Part shown: positions 25,993-35,000 of the stretch, piece after piece
How positions within the stretch are numbered: the stretch's first letter is position 1
How the letters are laid out: every line of letters starts with the position of its first letter
Assembly (NCBI RefSeq): GCF_051027545.1
Contig: NZ_CP194902.1
Coordinates: 2,976,001-3,040,000, forward strand
DNA from: Methylocaldum sp002005105
GTDB lineage: Bacteria; Pseudomonadota; Gammaproteobacteria; Methylococcales; Methylococcaceae
Reading direction: 5' to 3'
Length of the DNA: 64,000 nt
The notes under the pieces: generated by a model
Database searches by the model: none
The model's input: only the letters and a program-made list of their open reading frames with translations
What the model was told of the DNA's origin: nothing
Program-made: the position numbers and the translations under genes

Positions 25993-26892
25993 TTACGTAT
26001 CGATTGCAGCCGCAACCCGATTGCGTCCGCCGCGTTTTGCCAGATACATGGCCTGATCGGCGCGGCGCAGCAAGTCCAAATGAGTTTCTCCGGAAATCAG
26101 CGTTGCTACCCCCAAGCTCAGCGTAACGCGGACGCCCGAATCGCGTACTCCGCAGAATGTTCCTTCGACCGTGTTACGAATGCGTTCAGCAAGATTTACC
26201 GCGCCGTCCTTGGACGTGTTGGAAAGCAGAATGACGAATTCTTCACCGCCATAACGGAACAGGATATCGCTCCCGCGCACGGAATCCTTGATAGATCGCG
26301 CTACCGACCGCAACACGGCATCGCCTGTGTCATGCCCGAAACTGTCGTTGATCGATTTGAAGTGATCGACGTCGAGAAGAATGATCGAAAGGGGGGTGCC
26401 GTAGCGGCGCGCGAGCTCAAGTTCCCGCTGCAGACTACTGAGCAGTGCCGGTCGATTCCCGGTTTGAGTCAACTGGTCCGTGTGGGCATAACACAAGGCT
26501 TCGCGATACTTGAGCCCGTTTCGCAAGGGATAGAGTAGGCGGCAGAGTAGCGCTTCCACTCGGGCCAACTCCGGTTCACTGAAGCGCCGGTCTCGGCTCA
26601 TCCGCCATTCGCCGAGCGGCTCGTTCTCGAGTTCGAGATTGTAAGCGCAGACGTGCCGTCCTTTCTTGCCCAGCGAAAGTTCGATGCCGAGCTTTTCGTT
26701 GCAAAAGCGCAAGCCGGAATGGGGAACGATAGTCTTCAAGTGCGTGCTGAACAAACCGAGAAGCTGCTCTATGTCCAGCGTGGTCTGAAGAGCTAAGACC
26801 ATTTCGTAGTAGGATCCATCACCCAGAGCGGTTTTTTTCTCGATCTTTTGGCTCGACAGCGCGGCTAAATTTTCCGCTTTATTATTTTTCAT
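25993..26892 (-). CDS. GGDEF diguanylate cyclase, soluble, with GAF-like N-terminal domain
   Basis: A 299-residue protein. Residues 25-125 form a GAF-like sensory domain (LGLFSTHLKTIVPHSGLRF). The GGDEF domain follows with the active site RYGGEEF, the metal Asp in LLDVDHFKSIND and a matching inhibitory I-site, RGSD, five residues before GGEEF. All catalytic residues for making c-di-GMP from GTP appear kept. The usual DxLTGLxNR start motif reads DQLTQTGNR. It has no membrane segment. The gene stands alone, convergent with rluB. Confidence 0.88.
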   Translation of the reverse strand: MKNNKAENLAALSSQKIEKKTALGDGSYYEMVLALQTTLDIEQLLGLFSTHLKTIVPHSGLRFCNEKLGIELSLGKKGRHVCAYNLELENEPLGEWRMSRDRRFSEPELARVEALLCRLLYPLRNGLKYREALCYAHTDQLTQTGNRPALLSSLQRELELARRYGTPLSIILLDVDHFKSINDSFGHDTGDAVLRSVARSIKDSVRGSDILFRYGGEEFVILLSNTSKDGAVNLAERIRNTVEGTFCGVRDSGVRVTLSLGVATLISGETHLDLLRRADQAMYLAKRGGRNRVAAAIDT

Positions 26893-27119
26893 CGCGCAGT
26901 TTCTCTTCTCGCCGAAAGGGTGTCTGATGGCTTAGGTCTCTTCTAAAGCGAGATTTATGCCAGTGTCCTCGGCACCCGAAATTCAAGCGTTCGATGCTAC
27001 TGCCTGTCGGAAATTTGACGGGTGAGGTAGGACCATTTTGTCGGTTTATGGCAAGCGTCGAAAATTGATCGAGGGACAGCAAAGCCGAGCGCGAAGTTGC
27101 GTGCCCGTCAAAGAAAACG

Positions 27120-27398
27120 TCAGTGAATTCTCGGTTTTTTGCCGACATCTAAAACCGGTAAAAATTCGGACTGTTTGTAAAGAGTCAGTGCCCAGCGGTC
27201 CTGATCGCTGTCGTGGCGGAGAATATAAATGCCGTCCGTGGTAAGCAGCTTGAAATATCCATATTCCGACGCGAGCCACCGGTCGATGACCTCCACGACT
27301 TCGATGCGTCGGTCGCCGAGGAAAAAAGCGGACGGCTCTTGTACTCCAAGCTCGCTTCGGTTAGCCAGAACTGTAATCGGCTGTAAATTGTCGGACAT
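27120..27398 (-). CDS. Small conserved-looking protein of unknown function
   Basis: A 92-residue cytoplasmic protein. The part from FFLGDRRIEVVEVIDRWLASEYGYFKLLTT to DGIYILRHDSDQDRWAL reads as a compact beta-rich module that I associate with short cytoplasmic proteins of DUF6504 type, but I am not sure. The codon pattern is coherent and the N-terminus (MSDNLQP) is plausible. It lies in a region of small orphan genes on the minus strand. Function is unknown. Confidence 0.6.
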   Translation of the reverse strand: MSDNLQPITVLANRSELGVQEPSAFFLGDRRIEVVEVIDRWLASEYGYFKLLTTDGIYILRHDSDQDRWALTLYKQSEFLPVLDVGKKPRIH

Positions 27399-27731
27399 GA
27401 CAAATCTCTGAATCGTTCGCTATTTAAAAAATGCTTCCAGGTAAGCCCAAAATTCGGAAATGCACTTTGCGTGCCTCGATCCTTCGGTTTCTTGCGTAAT
27501 CGTACCTTATCCAGGAAGTCGTGTTAACGGAAGTGCGAAATCGATGCGGTATTGATTTTATCGCATGCGATCGGCGAAGGTGAGCGAAGGGATACAATTT
27601 ATGGTGTCCTTGCGATACGAGGACATAGCGAATGAATCTTGCCCGTTCAGCAAGGCAGTGCCGACGTTATCGTGCGAAGACAGACGTCTCGGGGACTGGC
27701 TTCGGCTCCTGTGCTATGCATGTAAATCGCT
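27399..27731. other. Intergenic region without supported gene
   Basis: This 333-bp space is more AT-rich than its surroundings at its left end (TTTAAAAAATG near 27423). I see a small inverted repeat TGTCCT/AGGACA around 27604-27624 but no gene, RNA gene or terminator that can be supported. Confidence 0.4.
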
Positions 27732-28124
27732 TCATGGGTGACTGCCCGAGTACACGTTCCACACGTGCAGTTGATCGCAGCCATCGTTGCTGTATCCAGT
27801 AACTTTGATCCAGGCCCGCCCGTCCGTGATCGGTTGAGAGAGCACGCCTTCGACCGCTAGTCTCCCGCTACGCTGTTCGGAAATCGCGACGGCGACGGGC
27901 TCGTTATTGACCCAGACTTTGATGGTGTCACGGTCGGTATTTTCCGAGGCGACGAAAGAGAACTTTTGGAGTGCCGGGACGCTGGTCTCCTTGGCGGGCG
28001 ATTCGTCAAAGAAAATCGGTGGCGTGCAATCGAGAATGATTCCGCCGTGGTGACTCACTCCGAAAGCAAAGACTGTGGCGGGTAGTAGGTACGCGAGGGA
28101 CGCAATCGCGACAGGTTTTATCAT
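27732..28124 (-). CDS. Secreted protein of unknown function
   Basis: A 130-residue protein with a clear signal peptide, MIKPVAIASLAYLLPATVFA, cleaved before FGVSHHGG. The mature part has the form of an Ig-like or beta-sandwich domain: ALQKFSFVASENTDRDTIKVWVNNEPVAVAI and DGRAWIKVTGYSNDGCDQLHVWNVY. Two Cys (in ILDCTPP and DGCDQL) could form a disulphide in the periplasm. I recognise no family. It is flanked by two small genes on the same strand. Confidence 0.65.
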   Translation of the reverse strand: MIKPVAIASLAYLLPATVFAFGVSHHGGIILDCTPPIFFDESPAKETSVPALQKFSFVASENTDRDTIKVWVNNEPVAVAISEQRSGRLAVEGVLSQPITDGRAWIKVTGYSNDGCDQLHVWNVYSGSHP

Positions 28125-28269
28125 TGTATTTACCCTACTCGGTTTTGACTGTTCCGTCGTTCAAGCGAACGAGCGTTGCTGTTCCCGCGGAGAAGCGTTT
28201 CTGGTCTTTATGTTTGTAATTCGGCCTGGAGGCTCGGTTTGACGGTATATCGGTTTTCCACGCACCGCT

Positions 28270-28752
28270 CTAAATCAAGACAAACAGACTGCCTATCAGC
28301 ATGCTCAAGACCACGCCTTTCCAAGGCCACCAAAGAGCCGACCAAGACAGGCGCAAGATTTTTAGCTGTTTTTTAATCCAACGCATCAAAGCTGGAATCA
28401 GCCTGGTTCGGCTATATCGCCAGAGCCATCTCACAGTGACGATGGCGAGCAGGATCTTGAGTGGAGTTATCGTCCAGGCGGTAATCAGTTCTGCGTGGCG
28501 TGGCGAAAGGTCGAACCAGTCCTCCAACTTGTCTTCGATGAGGATTTCCTCGCCGCCTTCCACGAGAATGAAAATAGCGTCCCCAAGCAGTTCCAGGATG
28601 TCGAGGATCAATTCGAAGATCAGTTCTGCGGAGGCAATCACGGCGACCAGGCCGATTCCGAACCAGAGCAACGGTTTCCAGCTGGGCTCGGGTTGGGGAT
28701 CGGTACCGGACTTTTCTATGTCCGAGTTCGAATTCTCTGTTACGTCACTCAT
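28270..28752 (-). CDS. Membrane protein of unknown function (160 aa, about three TM)
   Basis: The first 25 residues are polar and acidic (MSDVTENSNSD), then TM segments lie at about 28-50, 92-112 and 138-160. Between the first two is an acidic amphipathic stretch (ILVEGGEEILIEDKLEDWFDLSPRHAEL). A basic Trp-rich linker (RWLWRYSRTRLI) follows the second. The chain ends in the last hydrophobic segment. I recognise no family. It is upstream of the secreted protein on the same strand, 145 bp away. Confidence 0.62.
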   Translation of the reverse strand: MSDVTENSNSDIEKSGTDPQPEPSWKPLLWFGIGLVAVIASAELIFELILDILELLGDAIFILVEGGEEILIEDKLEDWFDLSPRHAELITAWTITPLKILLAIVTVRWLWRYSRTRLIPALMRWIKKQLKILRLSWSALWWPWKGVVLSMLIGSLFVLI

Positions 28753-29083
28753 GTTTTATTGACGGCTAGTCTGGATTTGCGCAAGGGTAGCTGCGTTTCA
28801 CGTACCGTTCAAGCACTGGTGGTGTGGGCGCTCCAACGGAAAACGTCTTGAATTTTTGCAGCGTCCTAATCCGGCTGGCCCTCGGCGTGTCAGGCGTGGA
28901 GCGTAAAACACCCGGTCCGAGAACATGAGGCGGCTGGAATCGACGCGAACTGTGCTATAGTTCGGCAGCCACAGGGTGCGGTTATCCCGGGATCATCTGA
29001 GCCTTCCTAATTTCGGGATTTGCATCGGGGCGGTAGCGAACTATCCGACAGAGTCCGACGAATAAGATCTCATCGAGAGCCTG
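28753..29083. other. Divergent intergenic region upstream of the P-loop ATPase
   Basis: This 331-bp gap between divergent genes contains an extended -10 candidate at 28953-28961, described separately. A leader of about 120 bases would then precede the ATPase start. No gene is supported. Confidence 0.4.
28953..28961 (+). promoter_or_regulatory. Extended -10 promoter candidate for the P-loop ATPase
   Basis: TGCTATAGT fits the extended -10 consensus TGnTATAAT with one change. No good -35 hexamer is seen, as is usual for extended -10 promoters. It lies about 120 bases before the ATPase ATG. Confidence 0.35.
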
Positions 29084-30382
29084 ATGGAAATTAAAGAATG
29101 GCTGCATGTATGGCAGTTTGAACATCATCCCTTCGTAATCTTCGACGCAGACCGCGATCCTTATCTGCAGGCGGCCATGATAGAGAACACGTCGTTGCGG
29201 TCGGCGTTGCTGAACCTGGACAAGCCCAGTCCGTACGTCATTTTTGCGATCCGAGGAGCCGGAAAATCCTCCATGCGGATCGACACCGAGCGCTATCTGA
29301 GACAGTATCAGGACAAGGTGCTGGTAGTCAGATACGTAGAATTCAACGAACTGCTCAGCGAAGTCACCAAGGTGAGGAAGCTTCCGGCCGAGTATTCTCC
29401 GAGGAAACCGGGTTTGGCGAAGCTATTTCGGAGAAGAAAGGAAGAGGTACTCATCCGCGAGAGCAAGATCACCCTCGACGATCATCTGGATTACCTTCTC
29501 AAATTGGGAATAGAGGAGCTGTACCGCAATATTACCGAGGCTCAGAAGGAAGACATGCTCAAGGACAACCGGGAGTTCGCGGAAAAATTCATATTGCTTA
29601 CGGCACTTTATTTCTCCCCCAATGATCTGTCGAACAAGATCTCCGCGCTTCGGAAACTGATCAGTATTGCCGGTTACAAGAAGCGGAACAGCTTTTTCTC
29701 CAATAAGCAGGCAAAGCTTTTGGCCGGAGAGATTTATCGGAATATCCGCGGCGTTCCGGTTTCGGTGGAGAACATGTTCAAGATCATCCAGGAAATCGGA
29801 CCTGGTCTGTTCGAGTTCCACGGTATTCCGAGGATGACGGAGAACCGGTTCACGCTGCTCAAGAGCTACATGGATCTAGTCCAATACTTCGGGCTGTCCG
29901 GCGTTTATCTGTTGGTCGATCGCGTGGACGAGCCCACCAGCATCAAGGGCGATCCGGAAAAGATGCGCGAGCTGGTAACGCCTATTCTCGACGATCAGCT
30001 GTTCCAGATCGATCATCTTGGCATCATTCTGTTCCTGCCGTACGAATTGCACGATCTCAAGAAGTATTATCGGAGCGATCGAATCAAGACCATTTCGTCG
30101 ATCAATTGGTCGGCCGACAATATGATCCGGCTGATCGAGAAGCGCATGAACGTTTCCCGGAAACCGGGAAGTGCGCCGATCAAACTGGCGGATCTGTTCG
30201 AGGAAGAGGGAGAAAGCAAAGCTCAATTCATCGTACGCCAGTTGACGCCGCGGAATGCCTTTCGATTGCTGAGCATCATCGTCGAAGAACACTGCCAGAC
30301 CGTGGTGTACGGGCCTAAAATTTCGACCGAGGTGTACGAGTCGGCTGTGCAAAGATATCTTATTGAAAAAGAAGGATATTAG
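29084..30382 (+). CDS. P-loop ATPase, resembling the Sll1717 family
   Basis: A 432-residue soluble protein. The start, HVWQFEHHPFVIFDADRDPYL, precedes a P-loop, AIRGAGKSSMR (residues 55-65), where the first Gly of Walker A is Ala. Walker B is VYLLVDRVDE with Asp279, Asp282 and Glu283. The middle (about 100-210) is helical and charged, and the C-terminal third has the winged-helix character of STAND-type ATPases (FIVRQLTPRNAFRLLSIIVEEH). I associate this pattern with the Sll1717 family of bacterial P-loop ATPases, whose role is unknown. It is a single gene with its own promoter candidate. No nuclease or effector gene adjoins it, so a defence role would be speculation. Confidence 0.68.
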   Translation: MEIKEWLHVWQFEHHPFVIFDADRDPYLQAAMIENTSLRSALLNLDKPSPYVIFAIRGAGKSSMRIDTERYLRQYQDKVLVVRYVEFNELLSEVTKVRKLPAEYSPRKPGLAKLFRRRKEEVLIRESKITLDDHLDYLLKLGIEELYRNITEAQKEDMLKDNREFAEKFILLTALYFSPNDLSNKISALRKLISIAGYKKRNSFFSNKQAKLLAGEIYRNIRGVPVSVENMFKIIQEIGPGLFEFHGIPRMTENRFTLLKSYMDLVQYFGLSGVYLLVDRVDEPTSIKGDPEKMRELVTPILDDQLFQIDHLGIILFLPYELHDLKKYYRSDRIKTISSINWSADNMIRLIEKRMNVSRKPGSAPIKLADLFEEEGESKAQFIVRQLTPRNAFRLLSIIVEEHCQTVVYGPKISTEVYESAVQRYLIEKEGY

Positions 30383-30515
30383 TTTTTGCAGTCCGGTGAG
30401 TGGCGAAAACTCTTCAACCCCGAGAGATAACCCGCAATTTCACTTGCCGAGCCCATGGCTTGCCCGTATCACATGGAAGTGTTCGATAAGCTTCCATTTC
30501 AAGCGGGATGAAGAG

Positions 30516-31115
30516 CTATGTCGAATCCCCATCGATTGCTTCCGTGCGATAACGATAGATCCTGATCGAGTCGGACCAGTAATCCTTGGGGAGACCGGCT
30601 TTCAATTTCAGATGCTGCAAGAATGCCCGAGGATTCGGCAGTGATTCCCAAACCGAGGGCAGAAAAGTTCCGCGCCTGAGCCCTTCTTCCAAGATCAAGC
30701 CATCCTCGCCCGCCGCCAATTGTTGTAGCAAATCGTCCTCAGACGTGAACGACACCGGCTCCGCCGGCGTCAGCAACGATAGATGGATATCAAGCCGCTC
30801 GATGTCCCACTGTCTGACCGGCGGGAACCGAGGATCCCTAAATGCGGCGGCGTAAGCGTTATGAGCGATGTCTTCGGCTAAAGAGCGAATGGCTTCAAGC
30901 GTGCCGATGCATCCGCAGAGTTTGCCTAGTATTTCGAGCGTCACGAACGTAGCTCTCATGGTGATGAGCTCAGGTGCTAGCGTTTGCTGTTCGACGGGAA
31001 TCGGTCGTCCGTGGACCGAGCCGTACTCGATTGATCGTTTCGCAAGCGCGAGCAGAAACCGGCGGTGCGTTGAGTTCAAGAAACCGTTTGTGTTACGCAA
31101 AGACATAGCTCCCAT
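30516..31115 (-). CDS. amrA: AmmeMemoRadiSam system protein A (AMMECR1 domain)
   Basis: A 199-residue AMMECR1 protein: RATFVTLEILGKLCGCIGTLE (the LRGCIG-like signature), DIAHNAYAAAFRDPRFPPV, LDIHLSLLTPAEPVSF, GEDGLILEEGLRRGTFLPSVWESLP and FLQHLKLKAGLPKDYW. It occurs with Memo and a radical SAM enzyme as a widespread triad whose biochemical role is unsettled. It overlaps the Memo gene by 23 bases (or 14 from Met4, at 31106), so the two are translationally coupled. Confidence 0.9.
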   Translation of the reverse strand: MGAMSLRNTNGFLNSTHRRFLLALAKRSIEYGSVHGRPIPVEQQTLAPELITMRATFVTLEILGKLCGCIGTLEAIRSLAEDIAHNAYAAAFRDPRFPPVRQWDIERLDIHLSLLTPAEPVSFTSEDDLLQQLAAGEDGLILEEGLRRGTFLPSVWESLPNPRAFLQHLKLKAGLPKDYWSDSIRIYRYRTEAIDGDST

Positions 31116-31878
31116 AGCCGACTACTCGATCTTTCGGGCCAGCCGTATCGCCGGAACTGCGTAAGTCCAGCGTTCGGGCTGTTAGACCCTTCTCGCGGGC
31201 GAAGTAGAGTAAGCCGTTGACGGCTATCCGTCCACAAGCCGATTCATGACCGATATCCTCCGGCCGAAGCCTTTCGATGGCGACGGATGTGGCCTGATCT
31301 ATTCGCTTGGCCGTGGCATAGTCATGGTAATGGCTTAAATCCGAGCTGATCACGGTCATAGTCCCCGAATCGTCCCAAAGCCGCTCGAGTACCGCGCTGA
31401 CGTCGGAAGGTGCGGCAATGCCCACGACCAAAGGAACCAGTTCGAACTGGTTCAAGACCGCCTGCAGAAAAGGCATATGAACTTCAAGGCTATGCTCGAG
31501 CAAGTGTGCCTCATCGAGCCTTTTGACGAATGGTAAATCGAGAATCTTTTCGATGGCGGCGCAGTCTATAGGGATGTTGCCCAGGGGAGTGGCGAAGCTG
31601 TCCGCATGACTGACGGCGATGCCGTGAAAGCCGATTCTATGAGAAGGGCCGATTAAGACAACGCGACGAATGACATCCCTGCCTTGTTTGATCAGGGCAT
31701 AGGCGCTGGCGGCTATGGGGCCCGAATAAATGTACCCGGCGTGAGGTGCGATAATGGCCTTCGGCAGCGGCCCGGCTGTGTTTGCATCCAGCAGAAAATC
31801 CCGAACCATAGCGCGAAGCCGATGTTCGTCATCCGGGTAGAAAAGCCCCGCGACGGCAGGTTGGCGTATGTTCTTCAT
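31093..31878 (-). CDS. amrB: AmmeMemoRadiSam system protein B (Memo family)
   Basis: A 261-residue Memo-like protein from the start MKNIRQPAVAGLFYP at 31878, chosen because GAGGA stands seven bases upstream. Metal-site histidines appear in IIAPHAGYIYSGPIA, LLEHSLEVHMPFLQ and VISSDLSHYHDYATA, matching the Memo/dioxygenase-like fold. The upstream ATG at 31944 would add 22 residues unlike the family. Human MEMO1 is a copper- and redox-linked relative; the bacterial role is unknown. amrA follows with overlap and the radical SAM gene is divergent 108 bp away. Confidence 0.92.
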   Translation of the reverse strand: MKNIRQPAVAGLFYPDDEHRLRAMVRDFLLDANTAGPLPKAIIAPHAGYIYSGPIAASAYALIKQGRDVIRRVVLIGPSHRIGFHGIAVSHADSFATPLGNIPIDCAAIEKILDLPFVKRLDEAHLLEHSLEVHMPFLQAVLNQFELVPLVVGIAAPSDVSAVLERLWDDSGTMTVISSDLSHYHDYATAKRIDQATSVAIERLRPEDIGHESACGRIAVNGLLYFAREKGLTARTLDLRSSGDTAGPKDRVVGYGSYVFA

Positions 31879-31986
31879 TGCAAAGTCCTCTGTGGGATCG
31901 ACGCCGGCCGTCGGCAAAACGTCGACAGGCGCCCGATGGGTCATATTTTACAAATGCGATTTTATTTGACGAATGGGGTGTAGATC

Positions 31987-33096
31987 ATGAATCGGACCAT
32001 CGAAACGGCGCAGGGTTTTCCTACGCGCTACTGGCGTACGCTGGAGGACGGTCGTGTGGAATGCACGATGTGTCCCCGGTTTTGCAAGTTGCATGAAGGA
32101 CAGCGGGGGTTGTGTTTCGTTCGCGGCAATGTGGACGGCAAGATCGTATTGTTGTCCTACGGGCGCTCTAGCGGCTTCTGCATCGACCCTATAGAGAAAA
32201 AACCGCTGAATCATTTTCTTCCCGGTACGCCGGTCTTTTCGTTCGGCACGGCCGGATGCAATCTCGCGTGCAAGTTTTGCCAGAACTGGGATATCAGCAA
32301 GTCTCGCGAGATGGATTCACTGATGGATCAGGCTTCCCCCGAAGCCATTGCGCTGGCGGCAAAAGATCTGGGTTGTCGCAGCGTCGCTTACACCTACAAC
32401 GATCCCGTTGTCTTTCATGAATACGCCGTGGACGTTGCCAAGGAATGCCGAAAGCATGGCGTCAAATCGGTCGCGGTATCGGCCGGTTATATGTGCGCCG
32501 AGCCGCGCGCCGAGTTTTACAGCGTGATGGACGCGGCCAATATCGATTTGAAGGCGTTCACCGACGAGTTTTACCGCAAGATCTGCGGCGGCCATTTGCA
32601 ACCGGTATTGGAAACGCTGCAATACATCAAGCACGAAACGTCCGTGTGGCTGGAAATAACGACCTTGCTGATTCCCGGCGAGAATGACTCGGATCATGAG
32701 TTGGAGGCATTGACTCAATGGGTAGCCGACAAGTTGGGACCGGACGTGCCTCTCCATTTTTCGGCCTTTCATCCCGACTGGAAGATGATGGATAAGCGTT
32801 CTACTCCGAGGGACACTTTGGTTCGGGCCCGGCGCATCGCCATGAAAAACGGTCTTAGATACGTTTATGTCGGAAACGTTCACGATAAAGCGGCTGACAG
32901 CACTTATTGCCATCACTGCGGCCAGTTGCTCATTGGCCGCGACTGGTATGAACTGTCGGAATGGAATTTGACGCCGCAAGGCGCTTGCAATGCATGCAAC
33001 ACGCCTTGCGCCGGCGTGTTCGAAGAAAGCCCCGGAGACTGGGGCGGCAGGCGCGTGCCGGTCAGCACGTGCCGCCGGGCGGCAACGCACCACTAA
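31987..33096 (+). CDS. amrS: AmmeMemoRadiSam system radical SAM enzyme
   Basis: A 369-residue radical SAM protein related to PflA activases. The 4Fe-4S signature is CNLACKFCQNW with Cys91, Cys95 and Cys98. An N-terminal Cys set (C26, C29, C33, C43 in ECTMCPRFC and GLC) and a C-terminal set (CHHCGQ and CNACNTPC) may bind more clusters or zinc. AYTYNDPVVFHEY and NIDLKAF are family motifs. With amrA and amrB, on the other side of a 108-bp divergent promoter region, it completes the triad. No glycyl-radical enzyme is near, so the substrate is unknown. Confidence 0.93.
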   Translation: MNRTIETAQGFPTRYWRTLEDGRVECTMCPRFCKLHEGQRGLCFVRGNVDGKIVLLSYGRSSGFCIDPIEKKPLNHFLPGTPVFSFGTAGCNLACKFCQNWDISKSREMDSLMDQASPEAIALAAKDLGCRSVAYTYNDPVVFHEYAVDVAKECRKHGVKSVAVSAGYMCAEPRAEFYSVMDAANIDLKAFTDEFYRKICGGHLQPVLETLQYIKHETSVWLEITTLLIPGENDSDHELEALTQWVADKLGPDVPLHFSAFHPDWKMMDKRSTPRDTLVRARRIAMKNGLRYVYVGNVHDKAADSTYCHHCGQLLIGRDWYELSEWNLTPQGACNACNTPCAGVFEESPGDWGGRRVPVSTCRRAATHH

Positions 33097-33149
33097 GGCG
33101 TTGCTTGAAGATTGATCGGAGGATGCCGTTACGAGCCGCTGATCGATGA

Positions 33150-34775
33150 TCAGGGACAGATCACCGTGTTTCGTGGAGGCTCATCATCGTTCGTGCGCGG
33201 ATAGTCCAGCGTAAAATGGAGTCCTCGGCTCTCTTTGCGCACTAAGGCCGAGCGGATGATCAGTTCGGCTACGATGACCAGATTGCGCAACTCCAATAAA
33301 TCGCTGGTGACCCTGAAATTGCCGTAATATTCGGCGATTTCCTGCTTTAACAGCTCGACACGGCGCAACGCCCTCTGCAGGCGCTTGTTGGTTCTGACGA
33401 TGCCTACGTAATCCCACATAAAACGTCGGATTTCGTCCCAGTTATGGGCGACGACGACTTCCTCGTCGGAGTCCGTGACCTGGGATTCGTCCCATTCGGG
33501 CAAGTCCGGAGGCGGAGGGATCTCGGGCAGGGCCCTGATAATATCCTCTGCCGCCAGCTTGGCGAAGGCCAGACATTCGAGCAAGGAATTGCTGGCCATG
33601 CGGTTGGCTCCGTGGAGACCGGTACAGGCTGTTTCTCCGACGGCGTAAAGGCCGGGCACGTCGGTGCGCGCGTGGCGGTCGGTTTGCACGCCTCCGCAGG
33701 TGTAATGAGCGGCCGGGACGACCGGTATCGCTTGCGATGTAATATCGATATTGAGCTCTAGGCACCGCGCGTAAATGGTCGGGAAATGGCTTTTGATGAA
33801 ATCGGAGGGTTTGTGGCTGATGTCCAGGTAAACGCAGTCGACGCCCAGGCGCTTCATTTCGTGATCGATGGCGCGCGCGACGATATCGCGGGGAGCCAGT
33901 TCCTCTCTGGAATCGAATCGGTGCATAAAGGGCGAGCCGTCCGGCAGCACCAGTTTTCCGCCTTCTCCGCGAACCGCTTCCGAAATCAGGAACGAGCGGG
34001 CATGTGGGTGGTAAAGGCAGGTCGGATGGAATTGAATGAATTCCATATTGGCGATGCATGCGCCGGCGCGCCAGGCCATGGCAATGCCATCCCCGGTGGC
34101 GATGTCGGGGTTGCTGGTATATAGATAAACTTTGCTGGCGCCACCGGTCGCCAAAACGACGACTCGGGCCCGGAGCGTTTTTACTTTATTGTCGTGGGTA
34201 TCGAGCACATAGGCGCCCAGCACGCGGTTCCCGTCACGGCCGACCTTTTTCTCGGTTATCAGATCGATCGCGTTATGGTATTCGAATAAATCGATATTAG
34301 GATGGTTGCGGACATGTTGCGCCAGCGAGATTTCGACAGCCCGTCCCGTGGCATCGGCTGCATGGACAACGCGGCGATGGGTATGTCCGCCTTCCCGGGT
34401 AAGATGAAGGTGGTGGCCGCCGTTTTCCGCGTCCGCTGCAGTGAACGGAACACCTCGTTCCAGCAGCCAGTCGATGCATTCTTTGCCTTGCGAAACGACG
34501 AGCCGCACGATATCCGGATCGCAAAGCCCGGCGCCCGCGTTCAGTGTGTCCTGTATGTGAGACTCGATCGTGTCGTCGGCATCCAGCACGGCGGATATGC
34601 CGCCCTGGGCGTAAAGCGTGTTGGTTTCGGTCAAGGCGGTTTTGGACAGGACGGCGACACGCGCGTGATCGGCGATGCGTAGCGCCAAGCTTAAACCGGC
34701 TGCGCCGCTGCCGATGATCAAAACGTCGTGAACTGAGGATGGCATGAAGTGAGTGTGTCGTGGTGGTTCCGCCAT
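33150..34775 (-). CDS. nadB: L-aspartate oxidase
   Basis: NadB oxidises L-aspartate to iminoaspartate, the first step of de novo NAD synthesis, with FAD. The 541-residue protein shows VLIIGSGAAGLSLALRIADH, LYAQGGISAVLDADDTIESH, TREGGHTHRRVVHAADATG, the active site EFIQFHPTCLYHP, SEAVRGEGG, and the ANRMASNSLLECLAFA region. The start could be the ATG at 34745 (MPSSVHDV) instead of 34775; neither has a good ribosome-binding site. No nadA or nadC is adjacent. It shows that this organism makes NAD from aspartate, which matters for reading the role of the IDO-like gene. Confidence 0.96.
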   Translation of the reverse strand: MAEPPRHTHFMPSSVHDVLIIGSGAAGLSLALRIADHARVAVLSKTALTETNTLYAQGGISAVLDADDTIESHIQDTLNAGAGLCDPDIVRLVVSQGKECIDWLLERGVPFTAADAENGGHHLHLTREGGHTHRRVVHAADATGRAVEISLAQHVRNHPNIDLFEYHNAIDLITEKKVGRDGNRVLGAYVLDTHDNKVKTLRARVVVLATGGASKVYLYTSNPDIATGDGIAMAWRAGACIANMEFIQFHPTCLYHPHARSFLISEAVRGEGGKLVLPDGSPFMHRFDSREELAPRDIVARAIDHEMKRLGVDCVYLDISHKPSDFIKSHFPTIYARCLELNIDITSQAIPVVPAAHYTCGGVQTDRHARTDVPGLYAVGETACTGLHGANRMASNSLLECLAFAKLAAEDIIRALPEIPPPPDLPEWDESQVTDSDEEVVVAHNWDEIRRFMWDYVGIVRTNKRLQRALRRVELLKQEIAEYYGNFRVTSDLLELRNLVIVAELIIRSALVRKESRGLHFTLDYPRTNDDEPPRNTVICP

Positions 34776-34910
34776 CCTACTGTAAAAGTATCATGTCTAA
34801 AACAGGTGGCGTTGAATTAGCCATGGGAGTGGCAGCCTAAAGTAGAATCTCGATTCGGTGCTGATGAGTCGTCAAAAGTGTGGGTCGTGGCGGATACGGC
34901 GAAATACGCA

Positions 34911-34939
34911 TTGAATGGCGCTTGCGAAACTACGATAAT
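34911..34939 (+). promoter_or_regulatory. Sigma-70-type promoter candidate for the rpoE operon
   Basis: TTGAAT (34911-34916) and GATAAT (34934-34939) are separated by 17 bases, each one or two bases from consensus. The start would leave a leader of about 185 bases before rpoE that contains the palindrome at 34981. Confidence 0.42.
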
Positions 34940-34980
34940 TCTTCCTGTAGAATCAAGCTAATGCAATTGTGCAGCAGTCT

Positions 34981-35000
34981 TTGACAGTGTTTTCTGTCAA
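34981..35000. repeat. 7-bp palindrome TTGACAG/CTGTCAA in rpoE leader
   Basis: TTGACAG (34981-34987) pairs with CTGTCAA (34994-35000) around TGTTTT. Its place between the promoter candidate and rpoE suggests an operator or leader hairpin. The TTGACA could also be a -35 box for a second promoter. Confidence 0.4.
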
